The notes beneath the pieces were generated by a model. That model was not told the origin of the DNA. It searched no databases and saw only the letters and a program-made list of their open reading frames with translations. Source: an uncultured Collinsella sp. (GTDB lineage: Bacteria > Actinomycetota > Coriobacteriia > Coriobacteriales > Coriobacteriaceae). Taken from it: a DNA stretch of 11,798 bases. The position numbers and the translations under genes are program-made. Below, piece after piece: positions 1 through 6,146 of the stretch (position 1 is the first letter of the stretch; each line of letters opens with the position of its first letter). The DNA lies in NCBI GenBank assembly GCA_902475445.1, contig CABRZN010000057.1, positions 1 to 11,798 of the forward strand. The letters are read 5' to 3'.

Positions 1-797
1 CAGCTAAACTCCACGGTATCGCCCACATGCGCCGGCACCTTAGTCGTGACGTGGCTCACCACAAGCGGCACGATACCGCACTCGCGGCAACGGGCATCCA
101 TCACGCGTTGAACGCTCGCCTCGTGTGTGCCCTCGCCCAAAACAACCAAGCGCCCGGGTTTGATAACCGCAGCCTTCTCCCCCGCAATTGCCTCGAGCGT
201 GTCGCCCAAAATGCGTGTATGGTCGAGTCCGATACCTGTAATGGCAACGGCGACGGGATCGGTCGCACTCGTAGCGTCCCAACGGCCGCCCATGCCGACC
301 TCGAGCACGGCAACATCCACCGCGGCCTCGGCAAACACCACCAGTGCGGCAGCCGTCAGCAGGTCAAACGGCGTGATGGTATAGGCGCGCTCCCCCGCCG
401 CCACACGACGGGCATTCACACGATGTCCCGCCTCAACAGCAGCAGAAACACCACGGGCAAAGGCCTCGTCGCTCACAACGCGCCCATCAACCTCCATGCG
501 CTCGGGATAGCGCACCAGCTGCGGCGACGTATACAGCGCGGTCTTTAACCCCTCACCACGAAGGATGGCAGCCGAAAAACGCGTAGTCGAAGTCTTGCCA
601 TTGGTACCGGCAACCTGAATGCAATCGAAATACTCGTCCGGACGCCCCAGCTCATCGAGCATATCGACAACCGTCTCAAGCAGAGGCCCAGCATCCCCAG
701 AAATCCGCCCCGTATCAGCAGCAAGCCCCACAGCCTCATCAAACGAAAGCAAATCAAACTCAAAAGGAACGGTATACAAGCCAGAACGCTTAGGCAT
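1..797 (-). CDS. folC: Folylpolyglutamate synthase / dihydrofolate synthase, N-terminal part (runs off window)
   Basis: FolC adds L-glutamate to tetrahydrofolates in the cytoplasm, and often to dihydropteroate as well, using ATP. I translated 265 codons from the ATG at 797 with no stop before the window edge. A Mur-ligase-type ATP-binding loop GTNGKTS lies at residues 64-70, followed by the TSPQLVRYPER segment near 90-100. The second family signature LEVGMGGRWDAT lies near 165-176, and the LDHTRILGDT metal/ATP region at 191-200 with EKAAVIKPG just after. The P-loop has Thr where FolC proteins often have Gly (GTNGKGS), which the family pattern allows. An in-frame ATG at 812 would add five residues, but a GGCGG sequence eight bases upstream of 797 favours the later start. 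The C-terminal half is missing. Early codons are richer in T-ending choices than in the neighbouring genes. Family assignment is firm; whether it is mono- or bifunctional cannot be told. Confidence 0.93.
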   Translation of the reverse strand, partial: MPKRSGLYTVPFEFDLLSFDEAVGLAADTGRISGDAGPLLETVVDMLDELGRPDEYFDCIQVAGTNGKTSTTRFSAAILRGEGLKTALYTSPQLVRYPERMEVDGRVVSDEAFARGVSAAVEAGHRVNARRVAAGERAYTITPFDLLTAAALVVFAEAAVDVAVLEVGMGGRWDATSATDPVAVAITGIGLDHTRILGDTLEAIAGEKAAVIKPGRLVVLGEGTHEASVQRVMDARCRECGIVPLVVSHVTTKVPAHVGDTVEFS

Positions 798-829
798 TTT
801 TAGAACCGCCATTCATAGAAAAATAAAAC

Positions 830-857
830 AGTATAGGTTGAGGATAGTCAGCGAAAA
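830..857 (-). promoter_or_regulatory. Candidate folC promoter
   Basis: On the minus strand a TATACT hexamer (835 to 830, five of six matches to the consensus -10) lies 16 bases downstream of a weak TTTTCG -35 (857 to 852). A start near 823 would give a leader of about 26 nt before the ATG at 797. It sits right at the foot of the large palindrome between valS and folC, which suggests folC can be transcribed separately from valS. This is pattern matching only. Confidence 0.45.
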
Positions 858-953
858 CGCCTCTGATGAGCCAAGGTGCCGTGAAACAAGGGCGCATAGG
901 GCTTATGCCCATGCGCCCGAAGTTGAACGGCAGATTGGCCATCAGAGGCGTTT
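855..953. repeat. Long imperfect palindrome (about 99 nt hairpin) between valS and folC
   Basis: The outer arms 855-868 and 940-953 are perfect 14-base inverted complements (AAACGCCTCTGATG / CATCAGAGGCGTTT), extended to about 18 pairs by one bulge. Moving inward, TGCCGT (877-882) pairs with ACGGCA (927-932), then GGGCGCAT (890-897) with ATGCGCCC (911-918), then GGGC (899-902) with GCCC (907-910) around a TTAT loop. Nearly the whole segment can fold back on itself. On the minus strand the stem is followed by only a short TTTT, so it is not a clean intrinsic terminator. It may be a dispersed repeat, a structured RNA or a processing/insulator element. No coding potential was recognised. Confidence 0.7.
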
Positions 954-968
954 GCAGCGTCGAGTCAG

Positions 969-990
969 CCGCCGTTCGTTAGAACGGCGG
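969..990. repeat. Perfect 9-bp hairpin in the valS 3' flank
   Basis: CCGCCGTTC (969-977) and GAACGGCGG (982-990) are perfect inverted complements around a GTTA loop. Neither strand has a T-run after the stem, so rho-independent termination is not supported. Two smaller stems lie between it and the valS stop codon: TCCG/CGGA at 999-1009 and TCGGG/CCCGA at 1020-1036. The whole gap from valS to folC is therefore crowded with potential RNA structure. Confidence 0.6.
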
Positions 991-1043
991 AATAGGTGTC
1001 CGCAGCGGAGAGCAAAGCATCGGGACGCGCCCCCGAGTAAACC

Positions 1044-3740
1044 TTACGAGAAGTCAGCGACCTGAGCAGTCAGCGCCACCAGGATCTCCTTGAGCTCAGC
1101 TGCACGGTCCCTCTTCTTCTGGACCACCGCGGGCGCGGCCTTGGCCACAAAGCCCTCGTTGGCCAGCGTCTTCTCGCAGCCGACGAGCTCCTTCTGCGCC
1201 GCGGCGATCTCCTTCTCCAGGCGCGCCTTCTCGGCCGAAAGATCAACCTTGCCCTCGAGCACCACAAAGACCTCGACGCCGCTATCGACCACGGCAATGC
1301 TCGCAGCCGGCTTCTCAACGTCGGTACCCATAACCAGCGAAGCGGTGTTGGCCAGCGGCTCGATGGTCGAGCGCAGACTCTCGAGCTTCTCAATATCCTC
1401 GGCACCGGCGCGCACGACCACGTCGAGCTCGGCCTTGGGGCTCAAGCGATAACGCGAACGGGTGGCTCGGGCAGCAGACACCACGGTACGGCACAGCTCA
1501 AACGCGCGCTCGGCGTCCTCGTCGACATACTTGGCGTAGTCGGCGGGCTCCGGCCACTTGGCGATCATGAGCGCCTCGGCGCGGTTCACGTTGCCCTCGG
1601 CGTCCAGGTCAAGCACGCTCGCCGGCATGTTGTCCCAGATCTCCTCGGTGACAAACGGCATAAGCGGGTGCATCAGGCGAATGGAGGTATCGAGCACAAA
1701 GATCAGGTTGCGCTGAGCCTGCAGACGGCCCTCGCCCTTCAGGCGGGCCTTGGTGACCTCAACGTACCAGTCGCAGACCTCGTTCCAGAAGAACTGCTGC
1801 ACGCCGCGGGCCATGTCACCAAAGGTGTAGTTCTCGATGCCCTCGGTGACCATCTTCACGGCCTTGGCCAGGCGGCTGAACATCCAGGCGTCGGCCGGCG
1901 TCTCCACGACGGGCTCGCCGGGCGTATAGCCCTCCATGTTCATAAGCAGGAAGCGGCTGGCGTTCCAGATCTTGGTCACAAACGACTTGGCCTGGTCGGT
2001 GCGCGGGCTGTCGATGAGCTTCTTGGTCTTCTTATCGATGTTCGCGTCGAACTTAACATCCTGGTTGTTGGTGCACAGCGTGAGCAGGTTGTAACGCATG
2101 GCGTCGGCGCCGTACATGCCAATGAGATCCATGGGGTCAACGCCGTTGCCCTTGGACTTGGACATGCGGCTGCCGTCCTTGGCCAGGATCGTCGGGTAGA
2201 TGACGACGTCCTTAAACGGCACCTCGTCCAAGAAGTACAGCGAGCTCATAACCATGCGGGCGACCCACAGCGCAATGATGTCGCGCGCGGTGACGAGCGC
2301 CGTCGTGGGGTGATGCCCCTCGAGCAGCTCCGGCTTTTGCGGCCAGCCCTGCGTGGCGAAGGTCCACAGCTGCGAGCTGAACCAGGTGTCCAGCACGTTC
2401 TCGTCCTGATGCACGTGATGGCCGCCGCACTTGGGGCACACGTCGGTGTCCTCGGTCAGGGCGTCCTCCCAGCCGCAGTCCTCGCAGTAGAACACGGGGA
2501 TGCGGTGGCCCCACCACAGCTGACGCGAGATGCACCAGTCCTTGAGGTTCTCCATCCAGGTGGTGTAGGTCTGCGTCCAGCGCGCGGGGTGGAAGGTGAC
2601 CTTGCCGGAGTTGACGGCTTCGAGCGCCGGCCCCTTGAGCTTGTCGACGGCCACAAACCACTGCTCGGACAGCCACGGCTCCAGAGCGGAGTCGCAACGG
2701 TAGCAGTGCATGACGGAGTGGTCGAGCTCTTCGACATGATCGAGCAGGTCGTGCTCCTCGAACCACTTGATGACGGCCTCACGGCACTCGTCGCGGTTCA
2801 TGCCGGTAAACTCGCCGTAGCCCTCGACGACCACCGCGTGCTCGTCGAAGATGTTGATCTGCGGCAGGTCGTGGGCCTGACCCATGGCGTAGTCGTTGGG
2901 GTCGTGGGCAGGGGTGACCTTGACGAAGCCGGAGCCAAAGTTGGCGTCGACATGCCAATCCTCAAAGATAGGGATCTCGCGGTCGACGATGGGGAGCTTG
3001 ACGGTCTTACCCACGAAGGCGGCCTTCTCGGGGTCCTTCGGGGAGACGGCGACGCCCGTGTCGCCGAGCATGGTCTCGGGGCGCGTGGTGGCGACGACGA
3101 TGTAGTCCTGGCCGTTAACCGGCTCGGTCAACGGGTAGCGCAGGTGCCACAGGTGGCCCTTCTCGTCCTTGTATTCGGCCTCGTCGTCCGAGATGGCGGT
3201 GGTGCAGTTGGGGCACCAGTTGACGATACGCTTGCCACGGTAGATCAGGCCGTCGTGGTACCAGTCGCAGAAGACCTTACGCACGGCCTGGGCGTAATCC
3301 TCGTCCATGGTGAAGCGCTCGTTGTCGAAGTCGACGGAGCAGCCCATGCGCTTGATCTGCTCGACGATGATGCCGCCGTACTCGTGGGTCCAGTCCCAGC
3401 AGGCGTCAACAAACTTGTCGCGACCGATCTCCAGGCGGCTGATACCCTCGCTCTTGAGCTTCTTGTCGACCTTGGTCTGCGTGGCGATACCGGCGTGATC
3501 GGTGCCCAGCACCCAGCGCGTGGACTTGCCGCGCATGCGGGCCATACGGACGATGGCGTCCTGGATGGAGTCATCGGTGGCATGGCCCATGTGGAGCTTG
3601 CCAGTCACGTTGGGAGGCGGAATGGTGACGGTGCAGTCGCCCACGCCCTCACGGCGCTTGTAGTAGCCGCCGTCGAGCCACTTCTGCAGGATCGCCGGCT
3701 CGTTGGTCGACGGATCGTAGTTCTTGGGCATCTCTTCCAT
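1044..3740 (-). CDS. valS: Valyl-tRNA synthetase
   Basis: This class I aminoacyl-tRNA synthetase charges tRNA-Val with valine in the cytoplasm and hydrolyses mischarged Thr-tRNA-Val. The 898 residues are a normal family length. The HIGH motif appears as HMGH at 50-53 after PPPNVTGKL. The CP1 editing domain carries TTRPET at 218-223 and the VTPAHDPND segment. Cysteine pairs C176/C179 with C346/C349, and C419/C422 with C435/C438, form two apparent zinc-binding knuckles. The KMSKS loop is RMSKS at 525-529. An anticodon-binding domain follows, and the last 70 or so residues are a charged, Ala/Glu/Lys-rich coiled-coil arm typical of ValS. The ATG at 3740 is preceded by AGGGAG at good spacing; a Met at codon 4 is a poorer start. 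It lies in a leader-bearing unit of its own, after the clpX terminator and before folC. Confidence 0.98.
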   Translation of the reverse strand: MEEMPKNYDPSTNEPAILQKWLDGGYYKRREGVGDCTVTIPPPNVTGKLHMGHATDDSIQDAIVRMARMRGKSTRWVLGTDHAGIATQTKVDKKLKSEGISRLEIGRDKFVDACWDWTHEYGGIIVEQIKRMGCSVDFDNERFTMDEDYAQAVRKVFCDWYHDGLIYRGKRIVNWCPNCTTAISDDEAEYKDEKGHLWHLRYPLTEPVNGQDYIVVATTRPETMLGDTGVAVSPKDPEKAAFVGKTVKLPIVDREIPIFEDWHVDANFGSGFVKVTPAHDPNDYAMGQAHDLPQINIFDEHAVVVEGYGEFTGMNRDECREAVIKWFEEHDLLDHVEELDHSVMHCYRCDSALEPWLSEQWFVAVDKLKGPALEAVNSGKVTFHPARWTQTYTTWMENLKDWCISRQLWWGHRIPVFYCEDCGWEDALTEDTDVCPKCGGHHVHQDENVLDTWFSSQLWTFATQGWPQKPELLEGHHPTTALVTARDIIALWVARMVMSSLYFLDEVPFKDVVIYPTILAKDGSRMSKSKGNGVDPMDLIGMYGADAMRYNLLTLCTNNQDVKFDANIDKKTKKLIDSPRTDQAKSFVTKIWNASRFLLMNMEGYTPGEPVVETPADAWMFSRLAKAVKMVTEGIENYTFGDMARGVQQFFWNEVCDWYVEVTKARLKGEGRLQAQRNLIFVLDTSIRLMHPLMPFVTEEIWDNMPASVLDLDAEGNVNRAEALMIAKWPEPADYAKYVDEDAERAFELCRTVVSAARATRSRYRLSPKAELDVVVRAGAEDIEKLESLRSTIEPLANTASLVMGTDVEKPAASIAVVDSGVEVFVVLEGKVDLSAEKARLEKEIAAAQKELVGCEKTLANEGFVAKAAPAVVQKKRDRAAELKEILVALTAQVADFS

Positions 3741-3760
3741 ATATCTCTCCCTGTCCCGCC

Positions 3761-3800
3761 GGGGAGGAATGTAGGCCCGCCAGGATCTGCATTCCTCCCC
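3761..3800 (-). promoter_or_regulatory. Leader hairpin just upstream of the valS ribosome binding site
   Basis: GGGGAGGAATG (3761-3771) and CATTCCTCCCC (3790-3800) form a perfect 11-bp stem around an 18-base loop. In the minus-strand transcript both the sequence and its mirror look like Shine-Dalgarno plus ATG; the 5' arm reads GGGGAGGAATG. The true valS ribosome binding site starts about ten bases downstream of the stem. There is no T-run after the stem, so it is more likely a translational or mRNA-stability element than a terminator. No T-box consensus (GGUGGNACCGCG) was found, although valS genes in Gram-positive bacteria often have one. Confidence 0.55.
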
Positions 3801-3856
3801 TTAGGTATCGATTACTTCAGTCTGATATGACTTCGCTGAGGCTTAAACAAACACAC

Positions 3857-3865
3857 AGAATAACA
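3857..3865 (-). promoter_or_regulatory. Candidate extended -10 promoter for valS
   Basis: The minus strand reads TGTTATTCT (3865 to 3857), fitting an extended -10 pattern (TGN then TATTCT, four of six matches). No convincing -35 lies 16-18 bases upstream. A start near 3850 would give a leader of about 110 nt that contains the 3761-3800 hairpin. Its position after the clpX terminator is where a valS promoter should be. Pattern evidence only. Confidence 0.33.
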
Positions 3866-3893
3866 CAGGTAGTTGGGGTTATTGCGTATATAT

Positions 3894-3930
3894 AAAATAG
3901 CCTCCGACCGTGGGTGGTCGGAGGCTATTT
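3894..3930 (-). terminator. Intrinsic terminator of the clpP-clpX unit
   Basis: AAATAGCCTCCGACC (3895-3909) and GGTCGGAGGCTATTT (3916-3930) form a perfect 15-bp stem with a six-base loop. On the minus strand the stem ends in TTTT and an AT-rich tail. It begins 22 bases after the clpX stop codon. Because the base of the stem is A/T symmetrical it may also work from the other strand, but no plus-strand gene is present. Confidence 0.9.
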
Positions 3931-3951
3931 GCAAACACGTTTTAGGCTGGT

Positions 3952-5361
3952 CTAGCCGTAGATGCGCTGGGGCTGTTCTTCGCCCTTGACGGCAGCTTCG
4001 GTTACGACGACCTTGGCAACGCCCTCCTCGCTGGGGAGATCGAACATCGTCTGCTGCAGCACGTCCTCGCAGATGGCACGCAGGCCGCGGGCGCCGGTCT
4101 TGCGGGCAAGTGCCATGCGGGCGATCTCGTGCAGAGCCGCGTCCTCAAACTCAAGCTCAACGTCCTCGAGCTGGAACATCTTGCGGTACTGACGCACCAC
4201 AGCGTTCTTGGGCTCGGTCAGGATCGACACCAGATCGTCCTCGTCGAGCGCCTGCGTCTGGGTGACGACGGGCGTACGGCCCACGAACTCGGGAATCATG
4301 CCAAAGGCGTTGAGGTCCTGCGGAAGCACCTGGCGCAGCAGGTCGTTCTCGTCGACCGAAGTGGGGCCGGCGATTTCGGAGTTAAAGCCCACGCCCTTGT
4401 TGCCCACGCGGTCGGCGATGATCTTGTCCAGACCCACAAAGGCACCACCGCAGATAAACAGGATGTTGGTCGTGTCGATCTGCAGCAGCTCCTGCTGGGG
4501 ATGCTTGCGGCCGCCGGTGGGCGGAACGCTTGCCACCGTGCCCTCAAGAATCTTAAGCAGCGCCTGCTGAACGCCCTCGCCCGAAACATCGCGGGTGATG
4601 GAGAGGTTCTCGGCCTTGCGGGCGATCTTGTCGATCTCGTCCACGTAGATAATGCCGACCTGCGCGCGCTCAATATCGCCATCGGCGGCATTGATGAGCT
4701 TGAGCAGGATGTTCTCCACATCCTCGCCCACGTAACCGGCCTCGGTAAGCGCGGTAGCATCGGCGATGGCAAACGGCACCTCGAGGATGCGCGCGAGCGT
4801 CTGGGCGAGCAGAGTCTTACCGGTACCGGTGGGACCGAGCAGCAAAATGTTGGACTTGGCGAGCTCTACCTCGTCCATATCATCGTCAAGCTGCGAATCC
4901 AAGCCGTCGTCAAAGGCCGAAAGCGCGACACCGCCCTCGATGACGCGGCGGTAATGGTTGTACACGGCAACCGACATGGCGCGCTTGGCGTCCTCCTGGC
5001 CCATGACATAGGCCGAAAGCTCGTCATAAATCTCGTGCGGCGTCGGCACATGCGTAATGACCTGACGGGCGTCGTCCTCGAGCTCAAAGCCCTCGGCCTC
5101 GGGGTCCACGGCGGGCTGAGATGCAGCCTGACCGTGGTCGTTGAGGAAGCCCGGCAGCTTGCCGTTGCGGGCAGCGTCCATAAAGTCCGAAGCCAGCGAC
5201 TCCTCCAAAATCTCAGAGCAGGCGGCAACGCACTCGTCGCAGATAAAGATGTTGGTCGGACCCTTTACAAGGCGGCGAACCTGCCCCTGCTCTTTTCCGC
5301 AGAAGGAGCAGCGGATGGGGTTGCCGTTCTCGTCGAAGTTGTCCTGCATGTTACCGGCCAT
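3952..5361 (-). CDS. clpX: ATP-dependent Clp protease ATP-binding subunit ClpX
   Basis: ClpX is the AAA+ unfoldase that recognises substrates, unfolds them with ATP and feeds them into the ClpP chamber. An N-terminal zinc-binding domain has C18/C21 and C41/C44. Walker A GPTGTGKT is at 176-183, pore loop GYVG at 209-212, Walker B IIYVDEID at 237-244, the RKH loop at 285-287, the arginine finger in EFVGR (R362) and sensor 2 in GARGLR (R425). At 469 residues it is longer than E. coli ClpX (424). Part of the excess is an acidic stretch at about 142-165, between the first AAA+ helices and Walker A, with DDDMDE. The ATG at 5361 is one base after the clpP stop codon, and GAAGGA inside the clpP end serves as its ribosome binding site, so the two are co-transcribed and probably translationally coupled. 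Confidence 0.98.
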   Translation of the reverse strand: MAGNMQDNFDENGNPIRCSFCGKEQGQVRRLVKGPTNIFICDECVAACSEILEESLASDFMDAARNGKLPGFLNDHGQAASQPAVDPEAEGFELEDDARQVITHVPTPHEIYDELSAYVMGQEDAKRAMSVAVYNHYRRVIEGGVALSAFDDGLDSQLDDDMDEVELAKSNILLLGPTGTGKTLLAQTLARILEVPFAIADATALTEAGYVGEDVENILLKLINAADGDIERAQVGIIYVDEIDKIARKAENLSITRDVSGEGVQQALLKILEGTVASVPPTGGRKHPQQELLQIDTTNILFICGGAFVGLDKIIADRVGNKGVGFNSEIAGPTSVDENDLLRQVLPQDLNAFGMIPEFVGRTPVVTQTQALDEDDLVSILTEPKNAVVRQYRKMFQLEDVELEFEDAALHEIARMALARKTGARGLRAICEDVLQQTMFDLPSEEGVAKVVVTEAAVKGEEQPQRIYG

Positions 5362-5362
5362 C

Positions 5363-5983
5363 CTAGGCGTCCTTCGCGGCGAGGTCGCGCGAGGTGACGA
5401 TACGGTCGATCAGACCGTAGTCGAGGGCCTCGGCAGCGCTCAGGTAGTTATCGCGCTCGGTATCGGCCTGGACCTTCTCGATGGGCTGGCCCGAGGCGTC
5501 GGACAGGATCTGGTTGAGCTCGCGGCGGGTCTTCTTGATCTCCTCGGCCACGATCTCGATCTCGGTCTGCTGGCCCTGGGCACCGCCGCTGGGCTGGTGA
5601 ATCATGACCTTGGAGTGCGGCAGGCAGAAGCGCTTGCCCTTGGCGCCGGCCGAAAGCAGCACGGCGGCCATAGACGCGGCCATACCGACGCAGATGGTGG
5701 AGACCTGCGGCTTAATGAAGTTCATGGTGTCAAGAATCGCCAGACCGGAGTAGACCTCGCCGCCGGGCGAATTGATATAGAGCGAGATATCCTTCTCGGC
5801 ATCTTGGCTCTCAAGATGCAGCAGCTGGGCAACGACCAGGTTGGCGCTGACGGAGTTGATCTCCTCGCCCAAGAAGATGATGCGGTCGTTGAGCAGGCGC
5901 GAATAGATATCGTAGCTGCGCTCGCCGCGCGGCGTCTGCTCGATAACGTATGGCACGAGGGCGGAATCGAACTTAGCGATCAT
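5363..5983 (-). CDS. clpP: ATP-dependent Clp protease proteolytic subunit ClpP
   Basis: ClpP is the serine protease that forms the barrel-shaped chamber partnered by ClpX. With the start chosen here (206 residues, MIAKFDSALVPYVIEQT), the triad is S104 in GMAASMA, H129 in MIHQPSGG and D178 in TERD. The IGF-loop-binding and handle regions (YINSPGG, the EEIKKTR helix) are conserved. I chose the ATG at 5983 because GGAG lies six bases upstream. ATGs at 5989 and 5995, or TTG at 6013, would add 2, 4 or 10 residues. It sits between tig and clpX. Only one clpP copy is here, whereas many Actinomycetota carry clpP1-clpP2 in this position. Confidence 0.97.
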   Translation of the reverse strand: MIAKFDSALVPYVIEQTPRGERSYDIYSRLLNDRIIFLGEEINSVSANLVVAQLLHLESQDAEKDISLYINSPGGEVYSGLAILDTMNFIKPQVSTICVGMAASMAAVLLSAGAKGKRFCLPHSKVMIHQPSGGAQGQQTEIEIVAEEIKKTRRELNQILSDASGQPIEKVQADTERDNYLSAAEALDYGLIDRIVTSRDLAAKDA

Positions 5984-6029
5984 ACGCATCTCCATTTCTC
6001 TCTTGCGGACCAAATTGGTTCTAGATAAA

Positions 6030-6070
6030 CGTACGGTGCCCGCATGCTATGCATTGGCTGGCACCGTACG
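6030..6070 (-). terminator. Stem-loop between tig and clpP, weak terminator or attenuator
   Basis: CGTACGGTGCC (6030-6040) and GGCACCGTACG (6060-6070) are a perfect 11-bp inverted repeat. A smaller GCAT/ATGC stem (6042-6052) lies in the 19-base loop. On the minus strand the stem is followed by TTTATCTAG, a poor U-tract. It lies 76 bases past the tig stop codon and 46 bases before the clpP start, so it may reduce read-through from tig into clpP rather than stop it. Confidence 0.5.
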
Positions 6071-6075
6071 AAGCT

Positions 6076-6094
6076 ACCGGATAACCGGTGTATA
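6076..6094 (-). promoter_or_regulatory. Candidate clpP promoter -10 with adjoining inverted repeat
   Basis: The minus strand reads TATACA (6094 to 6089), directly joined to ACCGGTTATCCGGT (6089 to 6076), an inverted repeat with five-base arms and a four-base centre. An operator-like palindrome overlapping the expected start of transcription upstream of clpP is suggestive. However, there is no recognisable -35, and the repeat does not match CIRCE, HAIR or the ClgR motif as I know them. Weak evidence. Confidence 0.25.
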
Positions 6095-6146
6095 ACTTTA
6101 CCCCATCACGGGCGCACGCATGCGCTCGCGGGCAAGGTGGCGAGAA

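Noticed and set aside
3652..3792. A 46-codon leader reading frame (starts MQILAGL) overlapping the valS start in another frame
   Set aside because: GGGGAGGA sits too close to this ATG (one to two bases) and within a perfect stem; no valine codons in the leader part that would suggest attenuation.
1668..3830. A 720-codon open frame on the plus strand over valS
   Set aside because: Same mirror effect of codon bias; composition is typical of an antisense frame and ValS motifs on the other strand are complete.
3741..3893. T-box riboswitch in the valS leader
   Set aside because: No T-box core (GGUGGNACCGCG) or antiterminator/terminator pair could be found by eye.
4129..5397. Long plus-strand open frame over clpX (similar ones over clpP and tig)
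   Set aside because: Shadow frames of well-recognised genes, with no Shine-Dalgarno and no recognisable domain.
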